NCBI RefSeq assembly: GCF_001017435.1
Contig: NZ_CP011371.1
Coordinates: 3,224,001 to 3,288,000, forward strand
Length of the DNA: 64,000 nucleotides
DNA from: Caldimonas brevitalea
GTDB lineage: Bacteria; Pseudomonadota; Gammaproteobacteria; Burkholderiales; Burkholderiaceae_C
Reading direction: 5' to 3'
Part shown: positions 15,147 through 30,229 of the stretch, piece by piece
How positions within the stretch are numbered: position 1 is the first letter of the stretch
Layout: the number at the start of each line of letters is the position of its first letter
Translations under genes and position numbers: made by a program
The notes under the pieces: generated by a model
Seen by the model: the letters and a program-made list of their open reading frames with translations, nothing else
Told to the model about the DNA's origin: nothing
Database searches by the model: none

Positions 15147-16238
15147 ATGTCTCGCCGCAACCTTATGGGTCTACAGCCCATCGAGGCACGCTACCAGGCG
15201 ATGGTCGAGTTGTCGCCGGACGCGATCTGGATCATCGAGGCGGGCCGGATCGGTCTCGTCAACCGCAGCTGCCTCGACTTGCTGGGCAGCGACGAAGCCG
15301 CCGGCGTGATCGGCCAGGACCCGCTGGCCTATTTCTTGGAAGAGGACCGCCCCGCGGTGGCCGCCCTGATGCAGCAGGCGTTGGCACGCGGCCGTGCCGC
15401 CGGGCTCGAGCGTTGCATTCGCCGGCCTGACGGGTGCCGGCGTGAGGTCGAGGTGTCGGCCGCCGCCCTGCCCGACCATGCACAGACGCTTGAGGTCGTG
15501 CTGCGCGATGTGACCCAGCGCAACGAAACCGCCCGGTTGCTCGAACAATCGGGTGAAGAGCTGCGCCGCCTGTCGCGCAACTTGCTGGACGTGCGCGAAG
15601 AAGAGCGCCGCCACATCTCGCGCGAGTTGCACGACGAGTTGGGGCAGCGCCTGTCGGCCATCCGCATGGAGGTGGCGTCGCTGGTGATGGCGCCGGTCGA
15701 AGACGACGATCTTGGCCGCCGGGTCGCCGAAGCGGTGCGCATGATCGACGAGACGGTGGCATCTGTGCGTCGCATCGCGGCGGACCTGCGGCCGGCCATG
15801 CTGGACGACCTCGGCCTGGAGGCCGCGGTGGAGTGGCTGGCACAGGACTGGTCGAGCCGCACCGGGCTGCAGATCGACGTGCTGTATGCGGTGGGCGAGA
15901 CACAGGTCAGCGACGCCGCCAAGACAGCCGCCTACCGCATCGTGCAGGAGGCCTTGACCAATGTCAGCCGGCACGCCCGCGCACGCCGCGTGAGCATCGC
16001 GCTGCGGCTCGAGCATGGCCGGCTCGCCGTCAGCGTCGAAGACGATGGACGCGGCATGTCGGCGAGCGCGCTGCCCAAGCCGCGGTCGTACGGGCTGATC
16101 GGCATGCGCGAACGCGCCTTGCAGCTGGGCGGGAGCGTCTCGCTGCAGTCCTCCCCGGGCCTCGGCACACGGGTGCAGGCCACCTTGCCGGCCGCAGCGT
16201 CCGCGGCCGGCGCCCAACGGTTGAGAGTGCGGCCATGA
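15147..16238 (+). CDS. NarX/DegS-type sensor histidine kinase with PAS domain (start uncertain)
   Basis: 363 residues from the ATG at 15147. PAS domain (about 10-125: YQAMVELSPDAIWIIEAG), then HisKA_3 with phospho-His162 in RRHISRELHDELGQRLS, and a HATPase_c (about 255-345, EALTNVSRHARA, GLIGMRERALQLGG). This is the HPK7 class that pairs with NarL-type regulators. The frame stays open upstream and encodes a hydrophobic helix (GAVLLGALALFCLRRWGIGLAAAA) with normal coding GC bias; a GTG at 14907 could start a membrane-anchored form of 443 residues. No convincing ribosome site decides. It overlaps the next gene by ATGA. Confidence 0.85.
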   Translation: MSRRNLMGLQPIEARYQAMVELSPDAIWIIEAGRIGLVNRSCLDLLGSDEAAGVIGQDPLAYFLEEDRPAVAALMQQALARGRAAGLERCIRRPDGCRREVEVSAAALPDHAQTLEVVLRDVTQRNETARLLEQSGEELRRLSRNLLDVREEERRHISRELHDELGQRLSAIRMEVASLVMAPVEDDDLGRRVAEAVRMIDETVASVRRIAADLRPAMLDDLGLEAAVEWLAQDWSSRTGLQIDVLYAVGETQVSDAAKTAAYRIVQEALTNVSRHARARRVSIALRLEHGRLAVSVEDDGRGMSASALPKPRSYGLIGMRERALQLGGSVSLQSSPGLGTRVQATLPAAASAAGAQRLRVRP

Positions 16239-16924
16239 CCGAGCTCCTGCCGATGCCCATGCCCCTGCCCCTGCAGACCGGCGTGCTGATCGCGGACGAC
16301 CACCGCATCGTGCGCGAAGGCCTGAAGCGCATCCTGTCGGCGGCCGCCGAGCTGCATGTGGTGGCCGAAGCCGACACCGGCCACCGCGCGCTGGAGGCCC
16401 TGGGCGAGCACAAGGTCGACGTCGCGATCGTCGACCTGAGCATGCCCGGGGTGTCCGGCATGGAGCTGATACGGCGCATCCGGGTCGAGCATCCCGAGGT
16501 GGCCGTGCTGGTGTTCACGATGCACGCCGAAGAGCAGTACGCGATGCGCGCCTTCCGCGCCGGCGCGCACGGCTACCTGACCAAGGACAGCGCCACCGAA
16601 GAGCTGGTGCCGGCCGTGCGCAAGGTGGCAGGCGGGGGTGGCTATGTGTCGCCCGGCATGGCCGAGCGCCTTGCGATGCAGCTCAACGGGCTGCGGCAGG
16701 CGCCGCCGCACACCGTGTTGACCGACCGCGAGTTCGAGGTGTTTCGCATGATCGTCGAAGGCAAGCGGCTGACCGAGATTGCGCAGGCGCTGCATTTGTC
16801 GGTGAAGACCGTCAGCACCCACAAGAGCCGCATCCTGGACAAGATGGGGCTGGACAGCGGCGCGGCACTGATCAAGTACGGCCTGCAGCACCACTTGTTC
16901 GACGACGCCGATCCGCCGGACTGA
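16235..16924 (+). CDS. NarL/FixJ-family response regulator
   Basis: 229 residues; its ATG overlaps the kinase stop (ATGA), so the pair is translationally coupled. Receiver domain at about 10-130 with ADDH, phospho-acceptor Asp67 in VAIVDLSMPG and Lys in YLTKDSA. LuxR-type helix-turn-helix at about 163-220 (LTDREFEVFRMIVEGKRLTEIAQALHLSVKTVSTH...). The kinase class and order make it the cognate regulator of the PAS/HisKA_3 kinase. In this family such pairs often control low-oxygen stress genes; the nearby Usp and ATPase genes would fit (inference). Confidence 0.9.
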   Translation: MTELLPMPMPLPLQTGVLIADDHRIVREGLKRILSAAAELHVVAEADTGHRALEALGEHKVDVAIVDLSMPGVSGMELIRRIRVEHPEVAVLVFTMHAEEQYAMRAFRAGAHGYLTKDSATEELVPAVRKVAGGGGYVSPGMAERLAMQLNGLRQAPPHTVLTDREFEVFRMIVEGKRLTEIAQALHLSVKTVSTHKSRILDKMGLDSGAALIKYGLQHHLFDDADPPD

Positions 16925-16976
16925 CGCGGCGGGCCTGGGCCCAGGCCGCCGCCTGCCGGGTCGGGGGCTGGCGCTG

Positions 16977-19625
16977 TCAGTGTGTGTCCTCGACCATACG
17001 CGCGGCGTTGAGGCGGGGCAGCGCCCGCCGTCGCCACGACTTCTCCGCCTCGACGGCCAGCAGCACGATGATGGCGGCTCCGAAGCAGAGCGCCAGCTCG
17101 AAAGCGTCCAGCGGCGCGGTATGGAACACGTCCTGCAGTGCCGGCACGTAGATCGTCGCCAGCTGCAACGCGAGGCTGAGCAGCACGGCGGCAGCCAACG
17201 CTTTATTACTGCGCAGGCCGAGCGTGAACAGGGACTGCGTCTCGGAGCGGATCGCCAGCACGTGCGCCATCTGCGACAGCGTGAGCACGGTGAAGACCAT
17301 GGTTTGGGCGTGCGCCGCGGCCGTGGTGACGGCCCACGCCTGCACGGCAAGACACAGGCCGGCGATCAGCAGCCCGACCCAAAGGGCGTGTTGCCAGAGA
17401 CCGTGCGCGAACACACTTTCGCTCGGCGGGCGGGGCGGGCGCTGCATCACGCCGGGCTCGGCCGGCTCGGCCGCCAGCGCAAGCCCCGGCAAGCCGTCGG
17501 TGACGAGGTTGACCCACAGGATGTGGATGGGCAGCAGCGGCATCGGCAGCCCCAGCAGCGGCGCAAGAAACAAGGTCCAGATCTCGCCCGAGTTGCCGGT
17601 CATCGCATAGCGGATGAACTTGCGGATGTTGTCGAAGATGCGCCGGCCTTCGCGCACCGCCGCCACGATGGTGGCGAAGTTGTCGTCGAGCAAGACCAGG
17701 CTGGCCGCTTCGCGGGCGACATCGGTGCCGCCTCGTCCCATCGCGACGCCGATGTCGGCACGCTTGAGGGCCGGCGCGTCGTTCACGCCGTCACCGGTCA
17801 TCGCGACATACTCGCCGCGCTGCTGCAGCGCCTGCACGATGCGGATCTTCTGCAGCGGGTCGACACGAGCATAGACCCGCACACTGGCCACCGCGCCTTG
17901 CAGCGCGGCGTCGTCGAGTGCCGCCAGCGCCGCCCCGGTCAGCACCTGCTCGTCACCCGGCGCAACGATGCCGAGTGCTTGCCCGATGGCCAGCGCCGTC
18001 GCCGGATGGTCGCCGGTGATCATCACCACCGTGATGCCGGCAGCCCGGCATTCGGCCACGGCCGCCCGGGCTTCCGGGCGCGGCGGGTCCACCAGGGCCA
18101 CCAGGCCCAACAGTGTCAAGTCCGTCTCGACCTCGTCTTCGCCCAGGCCGGCAGGCGAACTCTCCCAGCGCCGGCTCGCCACCGCCAGCACCCGCATGCC
18201 CCGCGCGGCGAAGTCCTGGGCGGCGCGCAGCACGGCGTCGGCGTCGAAGTCGCGTTCGCCCTCCCCGGCCATCGCGCGACAGCGCGGCAGCACCGCCTCG
18301 GGTGCGCCCTTGGTGACGCTGCGCCACCCCGCATCCGCCGGGTGGAGTGTGGTCATGCGCTTGCGCTCCGAATCGAAGGGCCATTCATGCAGGCGCGAAC
18401 AACGCTCGCCGAGCTGCTGCGCGTCGACGCCGGCCTGCACGGCCCGCTCGGCCAACGCGGTTTCGGTCGGATCGCCCTGCCAGCGGCCGCCCTCACCGCG
18501 CTGTGCATCGTTGCAAAGCAGGCAGGCCTCCCAGAGCGCCATCTCTTCGGCGTGCTCACCGCGCGTCAGGGCTGACGCGACCTGCATGCGGTTTTGCGTC
18601 AGCGTGCCGGTCTTGTCCGAGCAGATCGTCGTGACCGAGCCGAGTGTCTCGACCGAGGGCAGCCGGCGGACCAGCGCCTGTACCCTCACCATGCGCCGGG
18701 CACCAAGTGCGAGCAACACGGTGACGACGGCGGGCAGCGCTTCGGGAATGGCGGCCACGGCCAGGCTGATGGCGGTCAGCCCCATCAGCAGGATGGGCTC
18801 CCCGCGCAGCACCCCGATCGCGAACACCAGCGCGCAGATGCCCAGCACCACCAGCGAGAGCCGTCGCCCGAACGCTGCCAGCCGGCGCTGTAGCGGCGTG
18901 CTGCGGTCGCCCTGCTGCTGCAACAGGGCCGCCACCCGGCCCAGTTCGGTTTGGGCGCCGGTCGCCACCACCAGACCCGTGGCACGGCCGTGCGTGACCA
19001 CCGTGCCCTTGTAGGCCATGTTGAGCCGGTCTCCCAGCGCGCCGGTCTCGTCCGCCAGGGGCGCAGCATGCTTTTCGACCGTGGTCGACTCACCGGTCAG
19101 GGTCGACTCGTCGAGCCGCAGCTGCGCGACCCGGTGCAAACGCAGGTCGGCCGGCACCAATTGGCCCGCCTCGAGCAGCACGACATCGCCCGGCACCAGC
19201 GCCTCGGTGTCGACCAGGCGGTCGACGCCGGCGCGTCGCACGCGCGCCTGCGGCGTGGCCAGGCGCTTCAGGGCTTGCACCGCCTGATCGGCGCGCCATT
19301 CCTGTGTCAGACCGATGACGGCATTCAGCAGCACGATCACGAGGATGGCCACGGTGTCGGTCCAGTCGCCGATCCAGCCGGACAAGGCCGCGGCGGCCAA
19401 CAACACCAGCGTCATGAAATCGCGCAGCTGATCCCACACCCGCCGCGCCAGGCCGCGCGGCGGCGCTTCCGGCAAGCGGTTGGCCCCGTGTTGCTCGCGG
19501 CGACGGTCGACGGCGTCCTCGCCCAGCCCCTGTTCAGGGTCGACCTGCAGGGCAAGTGCCACGGCCTCTGCCGTTTGGCGATGGGATGGCTCGACGGGTG
19601 CGGGGCGGGCATTTGAACCTTTCAA
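16977..19625 (-). CDS. P2A-type cation-transporting ATPase
   Basis: 882 residues from a TTG at 19625, with AAAGG six bases upstream; no in-frame ATG is close, and the longer frame to 20042 crosses the next gene. N-terminal cation-ATPase domain, actuator motif TGES, M4 motif [12 protein letters not shown], phosphorylation site Asp337 in CSDKTGTLT, nucleotide-binding KGAPE, hinge [10 protein letters not shown] and [22 protein letters not shown]6 motif [16 protein letters not shown]. About ten membrane helices. The M4/M6 motifs are those of SERCA/PMR1-like pumps (Ca2+ or Mn2+). An ANR-regulated homologue is known in Pseudomonas. It diverges from a promoter carrying an FNR box. Confidence 0.9.
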   Translation of the reverse strand: MKGSNARPAPVEPSHRQTAEAVALALQVDPEQGLGEDAVDRRREQHGANRLPEAPPRGLARRVWDQLRDFMTLVLLAAAALSGWIGDWTDTVAILVIVLLNAVIGLTQEWRADQAVQALKRLATPQARVRRAGVDRLVDTEALVPGDVVLLEAGQLVPADLRLHRVAQLRLDESTLTGESTTVEKHAAPLADETGALGDRLNMAYKGTVVTHGRATGLVVATGAQTELGRVAALLQQQGDRSTPLQRRLAAFGRRLSLVVLGICALVFAIGVLRGEPILLMGLTAISLAVAAIPEALPAVVTVLLALGARRMVRVQALVRRLPSVETLGSVTTICSDKTGTLTQNRMQVASALTRGEHAEEMALWEACLLCNDAQRGEGGRWQGDPTETALAERAVQAGVDAQQLGERCSRLHEWPFDSERKRMTTLHPADAGWRSVTKGAPEAVLPRCRAMAGEGERDFDADAVLRAAQDFAARGMRVLAVASRRWESSPAGLGEDEVETDLTLLGLVALVDPPRPEARAAVAECRAAGITVVMITGDHPATALAIGQALGIVAPGDEQVLTGAALAALDDAALQGAVASVRVYARVDPLQKIRIVQALQQRGEYVAMTGDGVNDAPALKRADIGVAMGRGGTDVAREAASLVLLDDNFATIVAAVREGRRIFDNIRKFIRYAMTGNSGEIWTLFLAPLLGLPMPLLPIHILWVNLVTDGLPGLALAAEPAEPGVMQRPPRPPSESVFAHGLWQHALWVGLLIAGLCLAVQAWAVTTAAAHAQTMVFTVLTLSQMAHVLAIRSETQSLFTLGLRSNKALAAAVLLSLALQLATIYVPALQDVFHTAPLDAFELALCFGAAIIVLLAVEAEKSWRRRALPRLNAARMVEDTH

Positions 19626-19805
19626 AGCGGGCCTTTCAGTGGAGGGTGGCGCAGGCTGGCAGCGGAGGGCGAACCGCCTGGGGCTCACTCGCGCCTCGGG
19701 TGATTGCAGCAACAATCGGACCGCTACCGAGGTGGGGCCTCGACATCGACAAATGGTGGGCGCGGGTCGGCAGCCGCAAGGTAGGTGAGCAGGGTCAGAA
19801 AGGGC

Positions 19806-19819
19806 TTGAGCGCAATCAA
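19806..19819. promoter_or_regulatory. FNR/ANR-type box
   Basis: TTGAGCGCAATCAA, nine of ten matches to TTGAT-N4-ATCAA. With TACGGT at 19841-19846 as -10 the inferred start is near 19853, placing the box at about -41, the class II activator position. Confidence 0.65.
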
Positions 19820-19878
19820 ACGCACGACGTCGGCGTGGGATACGGTGGCTGTGCCATCCCACCACAGGAGTACCTGCC

Positions 19879-20415
19879 GTGAACGACTGCACCGACGCGA
19901 CTGCGTCCAGCCTCGCCATCGACGGCCCCGTGCCCGGCCCCCGGCTCGAGGTCTTGATCACCGATCCGCTCAAACGTTGGGTGCATTGGCAGCTCGAGAC
20001 CACCATCAATGTGCTGGAAAACGCCCAGTCGCTACGCATCACGCAGATCGAGGCGGCCCGCGCGGCGCGTGATCGCCGTCACCTGGCGGGTGAGCAGGTC
20101 GACACCGCCGAGCACCCCGCGCAGCTTGCAGACTTGCTGCAGGCCTTGTGGTGTTCAGACGCAGCCGACAGCCTGCAGTACTGGCACGATGTGCTGGATG
20201 CAGTCTGCCGCATGCACCTGGACCTGATCGCCAGCGTCGGAGCGGCCGCGGACCACAGTGCAGCCAAGGCGATGCGCAGCGCGATGGCAGCCGTGCAGGG
20301 CGGCCTGCACGAGGGGCTCGGTCCGTTCGACGACCTCGTCAACGCGGCCCACTACCACTGCCTTGCGATGCCGCCTGCCAACGGTCCGGACTGTTTCCGG
20401 ATGCGCTTCGGTTGA
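19879..20415 (+). CDS. Phasin-like helical protein, hypothetical
   Basis: 178 residues from a GTG at 19879 preceded by CAGGAG. Almost entirely predicted alpha-helical and slightly acidic (WVHWQLETTINVLENAQSLRITQIEAARAAR; LIASVGAAADHSAAKAMRSAMAAV). The pattern of amphipathic helices and Ala/Gln content resembles phasins that coat polyhydroxyalkanoate granules, but I cannot confirm that family. An FNR-type box at about -41 suggests induction at low oxygen. Divergent from the cation ATPase gene, so both may answer to the same box. Confidence 0.6.
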   Translation: MNDCTDATASSLAIDGPVPGPRLEVLITDPLKRWVHWQLETTINVLENAQSLRITQIEAARAARDRRHLAGEQVDTAEHPAQLADLLQALWCSDAADSLQYWHDVLDAVCRMHLDLIASVGAAADHSAAKAMRSAMAAVQGGLHEGLGPFDDLVNAAHYHCLAMPPANGPDCFRMRFG

Positions 20416-20477
20416 CGCCAAAAGCGACTCCGGAGGACGCCACCCGCGCCCGCAGCGGCTCCGCTGCGCGGCGGCGT

Positions 20478-20507
20478 CTGACACGAAGGTCCGACCCGCG
20501 GTATAAA
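20478..20507 (+). promoter_or_regulatory. Sigma-70 promoter for the 20.5-21.5 kb operon
   Basis: CTGACA at 20478-20483 and TATAAA at 20502-20507 with an 18-base spacer; transcription would begin near 20514, about 20 bases before the first possible start codon. Confidence 0.55.
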
Positions 20508-20532
20508 GCGGCCTGCAATTCAACCGCCCGGT

Positions 20533-20934
20533 TTGCCTGCCGCGCCCCCGGTGACCCACGACAGTATTCCGCCCGATATCCGCAGGTTCACCCTCGATCA
20601 TGTCGACTCCATCGCCCACATGGAGGCGCTGCTCGTGCTTTGGCGCGAGCCTGAGTTGTCCTGGAGCGCCGACCAAGTCGCGCTCCGGCTCTACATCTCC
20701 GGGCAAGAGGCCGTCAAGGTACTTGACCGTTTGACGGCCCTCGGCTTGGCGACCAAGCGCGCCGAAGGCTATGGTTACGCACCGTCGTCGCCGGCGGTGG
20801 CGGCCTCGGTGGACGCGCTGGCCCGCCTGTACGCCACCCATTTGATTCCCATCACCAACCTCATCCACTCGAAACGGGACGGACGCATCCGCGAGTTCGC
20901 GGAAGCCTTCAAACTCAGAAAGAAGGGCGACTGA
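20533..20934 (+). CDS. Hypothetical winged-helix-like protein
   Basis: 133 residues from a TTG at 20533, or 127 from a GTG at 20551; no ribosome site decides. Residues 25-85 look like a winged-helix domain: helix IAHMEALLVLWREPE, then WSADQVALRLYISGQEAVKVLDRLTALGLATKRAEGYGYAP, which has the helix-turn-helix plus wing spacing of MarR/ScpB-like proteins. The C-terminus is a basic helix ending in KLRKKGD. First gene of a three-gene operon with two small membrane proteins (2 and 7 base gaps). A role as cytoplasmic regulator for them is a guess. Confidence 0.62.
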   Translation: MPAAPPVTHDSIPPDIRRFTLDHVDSIAHMEALLVLWREPELSWSADQVALRLYISGQEAVKVLDRLTALGLATKRAEGYGYAPSSPAVAASVDALARLYATHLIPITNLIHSKRDGRIREFAEAFKLRKKGD

Positions 20935-20936
20935 CA

Positions 20937-21194
20937 ATGGCAAGTGGCATCTACGCCCTTTGCGCCTTGACCGCGGTGTTGTGTGCGGTGTTGCTGCTGC
21001 ATGCCTATGCCAGAGGCGGATATCGACTGCTGCTCTGGAGTGGCTTGTGTTTCGTCGGCCTGGCGATCAACAACCTGCTGCTGGTGCTCGACAAACTGGT
21101 GTTTCCCGACCAGGACCTGTCGGTGCTGCGCAGCGGTGTCGCGTTGGTCGCGATGCTGGTGCTGCTCTACGGCCTGATCCTGGACTCGGAGTGA
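20937..21194 (+). CDS. Small membrane protein (DUF5985-like)
   Basis: 85 residues, start two bases after the previous stop. Three hydrophobic segments: residues 5-25, 32-52 and 62-80, with R-x-G-Y-R between the first two and a conserved-looking N-N-L-L-L-V-L-D-K-L-V-F-P motif. It is homologous in layout to the next gene (R-F-F-L-W-F-A-L-A-F / Y-R-L-L-L-W-S-G-L-C-F), so the two look like an ancient tandem duplication. Function unknown; probably forms an inner-membrane pair. Confidence 0.68.
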   Translation: MASGIYALCALTAVLCAVLLLHAYARGGYRLLLWSGLCFVGLAINNLLLVLDKLVFPDQDLSVLRSGVALVAMLVLLYGLILDSE

Positions 21195-21201
21195 AACGTC
21201 G

Positions 21202-21468
21202 ATGAACACGTTGTTGATGGGTGCGATCGCGATGGCCTCGCTGGTCGCCTCGATGTTCTTCCTCCGCTTCTGGCGACGCACCGGCGATCGCTTTTTTCTG
21301 TGGTTCGCGCTGGCGTTCCTGATCGACGCGCTGGACCGGGTGTTTCTGGGCCTGCATCCGCCGTCCGAAGAACAATCGCCGCTCTTTTACGGCGTGCGCT
21401 TGCTGAGCTTCGGCTTGATCCTGGTCGCCATCGTCAGCAAGAACCTGCGCCGGCGCGACAAGTCGTGA
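21202..21468 (+). CDS. Small membrane protein (DUF5985-like, paralogue)
   Basis: 88 residues, start eight bases after the preceding gene. Three hydrophobic segments with FLRFWRRTGDRFFLWFALAFLIDALDRVFLGL in the middle, matching the DUF5985 pattern as I recall it, and a basic C-terminus (KNLRRRDKS). Convergent with the hybrid kinase at 21529; an inverted repeat between them may terminate both transcripts. Confidence 0.68.
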   Translation: MNTLLMGAIAMASLVASMFFLRFWRRTGDRFFLWFALAFLIDALDRVFLGLHPPSEEQSPLFYGVRLLSFGLILVAIVSKNLRRRDKS

Positions 21469-21482
21469 GGCGACGGCCCCGC

Positions 21483-21533
21483 CTTAGGGCCTGTTCACAC
21501 GAACAGCCATGCGTCGTGTGAACTCGCCCTAAG
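21483..21533. terminator. Large inverted repeat, probable bidirectional terminator
   Basis: Arms at 21483-21500 and 21516-21533: CTTAGGGC and GCCCTAAG, then a two-base mismatch, then GTTCACAC and GTGTGAAC, loop of 15 bases. The right arm overlaps the stop codon of the convergent kinase. No T-run follows. Confidence 0.5.
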
Positions 21534-23750
21534 ACCGCTGGAGCTTCTGCGCCGCGTCGGCGTCGCCCGCTACTGCTCGCGCCCCCTGCTGCTGCCATTC
21601 GTCGATGATGCGCCCGACTTCCGTCGGGCTGGCGGGCTTGACGAGATGGACGTCGAAGCCGGCCTGCATCGCGATCTCGCGGTCTTCGCGCTGGCCGTAG
21701 CCGGTCAACGCGATCAGCAGTGCATCGCGGGTAGGGGCCATCTGTCGCAAACGCCGTGCGACCTCATAACCATTGAGACCGGGCAAGCCGATGTCGAGCA
21801 GCACCACCTGCGGCACGTAGACCGGCGCGCTGGCCAACGCCAGGCTGCCGTCGCCGACGGTCTTGACCTCATGCCCGTCGAGTGCCAACACGGCCGCGAC
21901 GCTGTCGGCGGCGTCCTGGTTGTCGTCGACGATCAGCACCCGGCAGCCTTGTTTGGGGCCCTCGAGCTCGGTCGCCGCGTGTGACGTCGCCGGTTCGATC
22001 ACGCTCAAACACGGCATGAAGACCCGGAACTCCGAACCCTTGCCGGTGCCGGCGCTGTGCGCCTCCACCCTGCCCTGGTGCAGTTCCACCAGCCGTTGCA
22101 CCAGCGTCAGCCCGACGCCCAGGCCACCCTGGCTGCGGTCAAGTGTCTGCTCGCCCTGCTGGAACAGATCGAACACGCGCGGCAGCAACCGCGGGTCGAT
22201 GCCGATGCCGTTGTCGCGCACCGTCAAGCGCGCCTGGCCGTCGGCGACACTGGCGATCAACTCGATGCGGCCGCCGTCCTCGGTGTACTTGGCGGCGTTG
22301 TTGAGCAGGTTCGCAATGATCTGCGACAGACGGCTGAAATCGGCTTGCAGCCAGGCCGGCTGCTCGGGCAACGACAGTTCGAGTGTGTGGTGGCGGGCTT
22401 CGATCGCAGGGCGCACCGTCTCGACGGCATGCGCGATCACCGAGCCCAGCTCCACCGCCTCCTTGTGCAGGGCGATCTTGCCCTGGTTGATGCGCGCCAC
22501 GTCGAGCAGTTCCTCGACCAGACGTGTCAGGTGCCGCACCTGGCGGTCCATCACGTCGCGCGCCCAGTCGATCTTGGCGTCGGGCGGCGCGACGCGGCGG
22601 ATCACCTCGATGGCGTTGCGGATCGGTGCCAAGGGATTGCGCAGCTCGTGCGACAGCATCGCGAGGAATTCGTCCTTGCGGCGGTTGACCTCGTGCAGCT
22701 GCGCCTCGGCCTCGCGCCGTTCGACGATCTCGTTTTGCAGGCTCCGGTACAGGCGGGCGTTCTCGAAGGCGATCGCGGCTCGCCCGGCCAGTTCCTCCAG
22801 CGCGGGAAAGCTCGGGCCGCCCAGCGGCGCCGCGTCGGTGGGGCCGGCGACCAGCAGACAGCCGAGCGTCTTGCCGCCGACCATCAAGGGCACGGCGGCC
22901 GCCGGGGTGTCGGCGTCGAGGCCGGGCCACCATCCGGTGGTGACGTCGGTGGCGGCGGGCTGCAAATGTGTCGCGTCCACCCGCCGCTCGTCAGCACGCG
23001 CGCGCTGGAACAGCTGCTGCAGCGGACCCGGCAGGTCCTGGTAAGCGCGCTCCACCGGGGCACGACCGGTGTGCGCTTGGTGGATCAAGCAGCTGCGCTG
23101 GCGGCCTTGCTCATCGTCGAGCGACAGCACGGCCAGCGCCGCGGTGTCGGGCACCAGCAGCTGCATCAGTTCGCGCGTCGCGATGTCGAGATCGAGCGAG
23201 CCGCCCAGCACCCGACTGGCCTGGGCCAAAAAGGCCGAGCGGCGCGAGTTTTCCTCGGCCGCCCGCCGCGCCGCCTGTTCGGCCGCGAACGCGACGCGCT
23301 CCTCGGCCTGCTCGCGGGCACGTTGCTGCATCGCGTACAGCTCGACGAACACCTTGACCTTGCTGCGCAGCACCTCCGGCACCACCGGCGACAGGATGTA
23401 GTCGACCGCGCCGAGCGAATAGCCGCGCGAGGTCTGCATCTCGTCGGCGTAGGCGGTGATGAAGATGATGGGGGTGTGGGCCGAGCGTTTGTAGCTGCGG
23501 ATCAAACGGGCGGTCTCGAGCCCGTCGATGTCGGGCATGTTGACGTCGAGCAGGATCACCGCGAACTCGCGCTGCAGCACTTCGCGCAGCGCTTCCCGGC
23601 CGGAGCGGGCGAACACCAGGTTCTGGCCCAGGTCCTCGAGCACGGTCTGCAGCACCAGCAGCTTGTCGGGCAGGTCGTCGACGATCAGGATGCTGCCCGG
23701 CGGCGGGCCCGGCAACAGGGCCGGCATCTCGGATTCGAGGGGGCGGGAAT

Positions 23751-23760
<10 letters not shown>
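21529..23760 (-). CDS. Hybrid histidine kinase REC-GAF-HisKA-HATPase-REC
   Basis: 743 residues from a GTG at 23760 that overlaps the end of the poly-HAMP kinase gene by ten bases; GGAG lies six bases upstream. An ATG at 23727 is the alternative. N-terminal receiver (about 12-130, ILIVDDLPDK, VILLDVNMPD), coiled coil, GAF (about 185-335), HisKA with His371 in MLSHELRNPLAP, HATPase (GGLGVGLTLVQRL), and a C-terminal receiver (about 615-735; VVLLDIGLPGLNGYE, K in LVKPASP). No membrane segment. An N-terminal receiver lets an upstream kinase control it; the translational overlap makes the poly-HAMP kinase the obvious source of phosphoryl groups (inference). Confidence 0.9.
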
Positions 23761-29813
<6,053 letters not shown>

Positions 29814-30229
29814 TGCTTTACTCCTCTGCGCAAGTAACAGGCGCTATAACCCAGCCCGTAATGTCGCTGCGCGCCGCACACAATCAGTAACTTGATGTTA
29901 CTGTAGCCCGTCCTCGGTCGGCTCGTCCTGCGCGCTCGTTGGAACCGCCCCTGCATGGCCCGTGGACACGCGTGGCCGGTGGCCGCCGTGAGCACATCGC
30001 CGTCCCGGTTTCGTGGCAGTTGCACTTTGGGCGGCGTGCGCGCCGGCCGGGTCGCCCGTCGTCACCCTTCATTCTCTGCCAGGTGACTATCCGAGCGGCA
30101 GTCGCTATTGATTTCCGAACAAGTTCCAGCGCACTAGCGCCGACAATCGCGCTCCTGACGCCGGGCGCGTCCATCGAGACGGGCTGCGGCCGTCGCCCCA
30201 ACCTTCCATATCGAACAGGAGACCTCCCC
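29814..30229. other. Intergenic region upstream of poly-HAMP kinase and binding protein
   Basis: 416 bases between divergent genes. It contains the dyad at 29885-29903, a local drop in GC around 29,880 and 30,100, and no recognisable RNA gene. Promoter hexamers are not clear. Confidence 0.5.
29885..29903. promoter_or_regulatory. 7-5-7 dyad upstream of the poly-HAMP kinase
   Basis: CAGTAACTTGATGTTACTG: perfect arms CAGTAAC and GTTACTG around five bases, about 72-90 bases before the kinase start codon. Candidate operator. Confidence 0.5.

Noticed and set aside
19626..20042. 139-codon N-terminal extension of the cation ATPase
   Set aside because: It runs antisense into the next gene and its FNR-box promoter and is rich in Arg/Pro/Ser without family similarity; TTG 19625 has a ribosome site and gives normal length.
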